This document shows, in pieces, positions 58,807-64,000 of a DNA stretch of 64,000 nucleotides. How positions within the stretch are numbered: position 1 is the first letter of the stretch; each line of letters starts with the position of its first letter. The notes under the pieces are model-generated. The model worked only from the letters and a program-made list of their open reading frames with translations. It did not search any database and had not been told where the DNA came from. The translations under genes were made by a program, and so were the position numbers. Source of the DNA: Myxocyprinus asiaticus (lineage: Eukaryota; Chordata; Actinopteri; Cypriniformes; Catostomidae); contig NC_059379.1 in NCBI RefSeq assembly GCF_019703515.2, positions 26,626,880 to 26,690,879 of the forward strand, written 5' to 3'.

Positions 58807-61015
58807 CAAACTACTTTTGGCCCAATTCACTTTCAGAAAATAAACTTTCTTAAAACACACTTTTCACACTCCAGTTTTTGTCCACTAACATATACATGCA
58901 TATTGGGAATGTCGTAGAATTCCATATACATCGGTTATTGTTTGGCACATTATTTCTCTATACGTTTTACAGCTAAAATTTAAATCAAGCCTAATTTTTG
59001 TGCTTTCAAATTCACAGGCAGTTGGTGTAATAGCTTTGGCGACCACAAGGGGGTGATATAATATTTACTTTAATTAATAATAAGTTATCCTCACCTCTGT
59101 CATTTGTGCAGCTGGTGTTTCGCATAATGTTTCATTGTGGATAATGTTATGTTATGGCAGATAAATTCATTGGAGACTTTTGGGGAAAGGGCCAAAAAAG
59201 AGTGAAAGGATGTAAAGAGGTACAACCTACAATTGTGGAAGCTTTGAACCATAGGGAAAATAATAGATTGATTTAGTACAGGCCAAGAAGCTAAAAATGT
59301 GTAGCTAAGTTTGTAGTCAGTGATATGCAGCCGCCTAACGTGGTGGAGAGTCCCTTTTACCCCAAAACAATTTAGAGGAAAATAAATCGGAACACTTTAC
59401 TAAAGTTGTGTTGAGAAATATGAATGAAGAGACAAAGACTATTGTGCAATAAGTAGTAGCCCTATTTATATCTGAAAAAGAAAAAAAAAGTGCATTTTAC
59501 ATTGTTGACTGAGGGACAGTCATAATTTGTGTAAAAAAAATCATATGAATTATTGGTAAAACTTTACAAGGTTGTACGTGTTAACATTAATTCACTACAT
59601 TCGTCAAATGTGAGCACACCCTAAATAATACTTACAGCACTAATTTATCTTAGTTAATGTTAATTTTAACATATTAAAAGTTGTACAAATTAAAGCTGCA
59701 CTATATATGATTTTTTTGGTTGAAAATGAACAAATTGTTATTATTGATTGAGTACATAAACAACCAGTGTTCAAAATAATTTTCTTACCTTACACCGATT
59801 CACTTCGGTAAGCCTATACAAATTATTTGTATTTTAAGCTGTCGGGTTCAATTTGGCACGCAATCGCTGGCTTATGACGTACATCCTTCATCATTACGTC
59901 ATGTCCGTGACCATAGGAAAGAAGAACTGGCTGTCTAGTTCCCATGTAAACAGTAGATGGCGGTAATGCACTGTTTTAGTTTACGAGTAGCCGTTAAAAA
60001 GAAGAAACTACAGTTCAGTCAGTCACACACACAGTTCAGGACACCAATCTGGATGGATGTTTATCTGTTATCCGTTTAGCTAAGTTGTTTACCTGCTAAA
60101 ATGTTTGGATATGTTTTCTGGTAGGGTTGTTGAAGCTTATATTGCTTGTATGAATCGATCGCGATGCGTCTACGTTGTCAGAAGAAGTTACTGTGGTATG
60201 TTTACTAATATGTATGACTTCTGATATTGACTTCTTGTAACTGTTATTTTGCATTTTTAATCACATTATTTTCATGTTTAATAAAGTATATGTTATCCCC
60301 ATCATTATTGAATCCTTGTTTTATGTTTTTAGTTTACTGTGTTATTGTGATCATTGCATAGATTATTGTACTATTGTAGTATTACGGTTCACTTGCATTA
60401 CCAACTGAGACTGTACAATATAATATAACAATAATAAAGTCTTCCATTGAAATCGTATCAGCCATATCATGAGTATCACCTCTTAAATTGATAAGTGTAG
60501 TACAATACAAACATTAATAGTAGATAAAGCACTTGAAAAATGTTTATTAAAATATACTGCTAGTGACTGAGGTGATTGAGTCACCTGTTCTCTATGTAAA
60601 AGCACTTTGAGTGAAGTGTCAGTAAGGCACTATAAGTGTAAAATTCATTCATTCAAAATATGTGAATACAAGTATTGTTTGTCTTCATCAAAGCAAGTAA
60701 TATTTCAGATTTAAATGTTTACTCGTATAACATAATATCAATATGTAAATAGTATGTTATGACTAGGGTTGCAGCAGTATACCGGTTTCATGGAATACCA
60801 TGGTATGAAAATTGACGGTTAGCATACCATGTACATTTGCTTATCTACGGTATTGAGAAAAAAAAAATGCAAGCAGACGGAGAATCTCACCTGCGCATGC
60901 GCATCTCCTTTCCTCCTCGACTCGTCAACTTGCGCCACACACACACATGCAGCAGAGAAAATGTCAGAAAGAAGCGAGGCGAGAGGGTCTGACATGAGTG
61001 TGTGTGCGAGTTAAA

Positions 61016-62061
61016 TCAGTGTTTCTCAACTGGTGGGTCGCAGGTCTGTTCGGACTGGGTCGTGGACAGCAGGGAAAGAACAATGCCATTGCGGCCGCCC
61101 AAGTGATAGCCTATTTAGGACTGCCGAGGCAGATTTAATGATAATCTCACAATCAGCTAAAGGCTTCTCATCTGCACTTTCGCACAAGTGTAACGGAATC
61201 AGCTCGCGCTGATGATCTGCTCTGCTCTCTGGCGTGCGTGCATAACAACCGGGCTTCCCTCGATATTGTGGAGCACAGACCTCAAAACTGATGTGACCAA
61301 TTTCAATTCTACTGAGACTTTTCTAGTTTAAAGCGTTAGGGAGGAAGTCAAGCCAAACCCATCAAACAGTAGTCAGCCCTGACCTGCCAAACAGCACTGA
61401 GGAAAAGAGCAACACTGTTTTATGTGCTAAAAATAAAATAAAATAAAATAAAATCATTACACATCATCACCTTTAAAAAAAATTTAAAAAAGCACTATTT
61501 TACATGAGTAAAAGTAACTGTTATATTTTGACAAAATGTTATAGTTTCATATGAAATAATCTAAAGCTAGAATATATTAGACCTCATTTTATATCAACAG
61601 TGGCATTTGTAGTTAAAGTTTCAAGATGTGTTTCAGCTAGTATTTATTTTTTCATAAATACTATAATTTGTTATTATTATTATTATTTAAGACTAGCTAC
61701 ACTGACCTAACCATGGTAATGAGGAGCCTTTTCTCCTGTGTAATATGTATGTTCTGTTTGAATTATGTTTGAAATTAGGGAACAAACGGGATAATTATGG
61801 GCTCATTTAAGTAAATATGCTCTTCAATTTTTAAAAGGGGGGAGAGAAAACTTCCTGTCGCTTTGGTTGTTGACATCAACAACAAACAATAATGTCACTC
61901 GATGCATGTCCTTGTACTTGAAAACCATGTAAACTATGCAACATAAAAGGAAATGTGAGCCAGGATACATTAAATACAGGTTACGTTTTTACTATAGTGG
62001 GTCGCCACTTGATTTCCAATGTAAAATCTGGGTCCCGAAGCAAAACCAGTTGAGAACTGCT
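61016..62061. mobile_element. Second hAT-type element inside the first
   Basis: The 8-bp duplication GAGTTAAA flanks it (61008-61015 and 62062-62069). The inverted ends are TCAGTGTTTCTCAACTGG and CCAGTTGAGAACTGCT. No transposase ORF is found. Confidence 0.82.
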
Positions 62062-62258
62062 GAGTTAAAGGTACAGACAGGAGCAGTCTGGCTGCACTGT
62101 CACGCACCTACGGTATATGTTAATTGTTAATAATCATAGGACATTACTTTAAAGCTCACACAGCTGATGATATTTTTCATTTAGTAGTTCATTTAACATG
62201 CTATGCTAACATGTAAACTAACATGCTTTAGTTATATAACATGTTATAGTTACATGCT

Positions 62259-62290
62259 ATTTATTTATTTATTTATTTATTTATTTATTA
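62259..62290. repeat. (TTTA)n microsatellite
   Basis: Seven or more TTTA units inside the outer hAT element. Confidence 0.85.
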
Positions 62291-62709
62291 AACCCTTCTG
62301 TTTTCACTCCTTTTAGGGTCATTGTAACTGATAATAATTATTGTGTAATACCGTATACCGTGATACTGTGAAACCTTGATGTTTTCTGAGACTGTTATCG
62401 TACAGTGAAAATCTCATACCGCTGCCACCCTAGTTATGACTCGGGCCCTGAATATCTCCCAGTCATGATCACACATAATCAGATTCATCCGCCAGAAGGG
62501 CAATGCCGAAATATGATTCACGTAAAGTGTTCTTCAGCAAATTGCTTGCAATTTTAAGTTTCAACCACAGATGTCGCTAGACAGCACAAAGTTACGTAGT
62601 GCAGCTTTAACATTAGTCAGTGCGTTATGAATTAACAATGAACAAATGTATTTTCATAAACAATAACCAAGAATAATACATTCCGTAAAAGATCCTTGTT
62701 TATTTTTGA

Positions 62710-62900
62710 GTGGTTGTGGTGTAGTGGACTAAAGCACTTAACTGATAAGCAGAAGGTTGTTGGTTCAAGCCCCACAGCCACCACCATTGTGTCCTTGAGC
62801 AAGGCACTTAACTCCAGGTTGCTCCAGGGGGATTGTCCCTGTAATCATGGCACTGTAAGTTGCTTTGGATAAAAGCAGCTGCCAAATGCATTCATGTAAA
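62710..62900 (+). mobile_element. tRNA-derived SINE
   Basis: A-box-like TGGTGTAGTGGA (62717-62728) and B box GGTTCAAGCCCC (62762-62773). They are followed by the fish SINE body (GTCCTTGAGCAAGGCACTTA) and a TGGATAAAAGC...CCAAATGCA tail. Confidence 0.78.
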
Positions 62901-62966
62901 TTTTTAGTACAGGAAACCTAATGGATTTAGTAATGCTAACATAAAGAAACTTAAAGTAAAGTGTTA

Positions 62967-64000
62967 CTTACATTATCATAGTTTTTTTTAAAAGTGATAA
63001 TGTTTTTGATGGATTTTCATATTTAAAGATTGAAACTCAGGGTCCAGAACAAGTGTAAAACAATAAAATCTATCCATTAAAGGCATTTTAAAATAGCGAA
63101 AATAAATGATGGCGCCATTAAAAAAGTTTCCAAGAGTTTTAATGTGACCTTCATATTACAAGAATTTATTTTAAATAATAACAATAATAAAATCATATAG
63201 ATCAAGTCCTGGGACATAAAACTGCCTGTAGTTGAAAAAGAACCAATAAATGTGAGTGATTTATGGTATGGTATAGTATGTATCTTGTCTATAAAGTCTG
63301 ATTCACACATCACCTCCTCAGCATGAGTCCTTGGATGAGGGAGAAGATGAATGTGCCCACATAGGCCAATAAAGCCATGATGGGAGTCCTGAGGTGCTAT
63401 GATTGGCAGTCTATGTCACAAAAAGACTGAGTGAGCCATTCACAAGGAATTATTCGGCAGTGACACACCACTCACCTCCCAATAATCCTGTTAGAAGGAC
63501 ATGCCCTCAAGTCCTAGAGGCCAGAATGGTCTTCACCATCTCTCAGTTTCATTTGCTTTTCACATCAAGTGATACCCACACTCACCATTACCCCACAGAT
63601 GGTGACTGAGATGGATTTCACTACTGGATATATTGCCAATTTATTATTCGCTCAGTGGCAAATTACTTTTGGTCCCTCTCTATTGGAAGGCAATGTGGGA
63701 GAGTGGCTTATGGATATTGCTGGAGACACAATCATGTTGTTGGTTTGGAAATGATGAATTAAGGAAGAATTAATTCTTGGAAGAGGGTGCGTTCATGGCA
63801 GCTGGAACATGGAATTTCTTAGGCAAGCTCTTGGCTGATGGATTTTATATTTAGACTGTCTCTCACTCGTACTGAGTTCATCTAAACAATGTGCACAGAT
63901 AAGTCAGCTTCATTAATTTTCAGCCCAGAACACCATTCTACAGTATGATAAAGCCATAAGAGGCTGAGTTTATCTGCATGTTGAGCCAAATGTCAAGACC
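62967..64000. other. Mostly non-coding right flank
   Basis: No further element boundary is recognised. It contains the weak exon candidate at 63314-63378. Confidence 0.45.
63314..63378 (-). CDS. Candidate first exon with hydrophobic leader
   Basis: On the - strand an ATG in good context (CCATCATGG) starts a 21-residue hydrophobic peptide (MALLAYVGTFIFSLIQGLML). A GTGATG donor follows at 63313. It could be the leader or anchor exon of the next gene upstream of glp2r. One short exon with a weak donor is not strong evidence. Confidence 0.22.

Larger units (their letters stand above)
60764..62432. mobile_element. hAT-type element inside the TTAA element
   Basis: The 8-bp duplication GTTATGAC flanks it (60756-60763 and 62433-62440). 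The inverted ends are TAGGGTTGCAGCAGTAT and its counterpart ATACCGCTGCCACCCTA. 8-bp duplications are typical of hAT transposons. No transposase is seen. Confidence 0.82.
59694..62606. mobile_element. TTAA-target element, 2.9 kb with inserts
   Basis: TTAA lies at 59690-59693 and 62607-62610. The ends are AGCTGCACTA and its inverse TAGTGCAGCT. After removal of the nested hAT elements it is about 1.2 kb and non-coding. Confidence 0.75.
59558..62966. mobile_element. Outer host repeat of a nested transposon cluster
   Basis: It starts GTAAAACTTTACAAGG and ends AAAGTAAAGTGTTAC (inverse). Inside are TTAACATTA/TTAATGTTAAT motifs like those at 9663-10240. The TTAA element (59694-62606) and a SINE (62710-62900) interrupt it. 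The boundaries come from the two ends only. Confidence 0.55.

Noticed and set aside
1..64000. CRISPR arrays, operons, bacterial promoters
   Set aside because: Direct-repeat blocks are only microsatellites, and the genes have introns; the DNA is eukaryotic.

Overview
The window looks like nuclear DNA of a teleost fish, most likely a cyprinid or near relative (the species level is inference). It is AT-rich and full of microsatellites. Its genes have introns with GT-AG boundaries. It carries fish-typical mobile DNA: two DIRS1-type tyrosine-recombinase retrotransposons, several Tc1-like elements, a Gmr1-type Ty3/gypsy element, hAT and TTAA-target elements, and tRNA-derived SINEs. Nothing bacterial, plasmid-like, CRISPR-like or viral was seen.

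Three genes could be recognised and reconstructed by exon. (1) rcvrn, a recoverin/visinin-family photoreceptor calcium sensor, lies on the + strand at 33226-34265 in 3 exons (203 aa), with CRX/OTX and PCE1-like motifs just upstream. (2) glp2r, the glucagon-like peptide-2 receptor, lies on the - strand at 51824-36261 in 13 exons (523 aa), with all six ectodomain cysteines and seven membrane segments. rcvrn and glp2r converge tail to tail, matching the GLP2R-RCVRN neighbourhood of human 17p13. (3) pts, 6-pyruvoyl-tetrahydropterin synthase, lies on the - strand at 25360-24304. It keeps its exon structure but carries a nonsense codon and two frameshifts and lacks a visible exon 1, so it reads as a decayed copy unless the assembly is wrong. 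Two further well-formed exons on the - strand (12500-12664 and 18311-18472) belong to a gene or genes I could not name. Two weaker exon candidates lie at 58451-58686 and 63314-63378.

Layout: 0.9-8.6 kb is a palindromic Tc1-like element interrupted by a 6.3 kb DIRS element (copy 1). 8.6-24 kb is mostly non-coding with nested small elements: a solo LTR inside a TTAA palindrome, a SINE split by a TA-target element, and a 1.3 kb TTAA element. 24.3-25.4 kb is pts. 25.7-29.5 kb is a Gmr1-like LTR element with the integrase encoded before the reverse transcriptase and the RT core deleted. 31.2-32.3 kb is a second, decayed Tc1-like family. 33.2-34.3 kb is rcvrn. 36.3-51.8 kb is glp2r, whose intron 11 holds a second 5 kb DIRS copy starting 15 bp after the splice donor. 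51.8-64 kb is mainly repeats, including a nest at 59.6-63.0 kb with four levels of transposon inside transposon.

The recognised genes do not form a pathway: they are a photoreceptor calcium sensor, an intestinal peptide-hormone receptor and a pterin-biosynthesis enzyme. The most notable observations are the multiple lesions in pts, the DIRS insertion beside a glp2r splice donor, and the exceptionally legible DIRS end structure with its internal complementary region.
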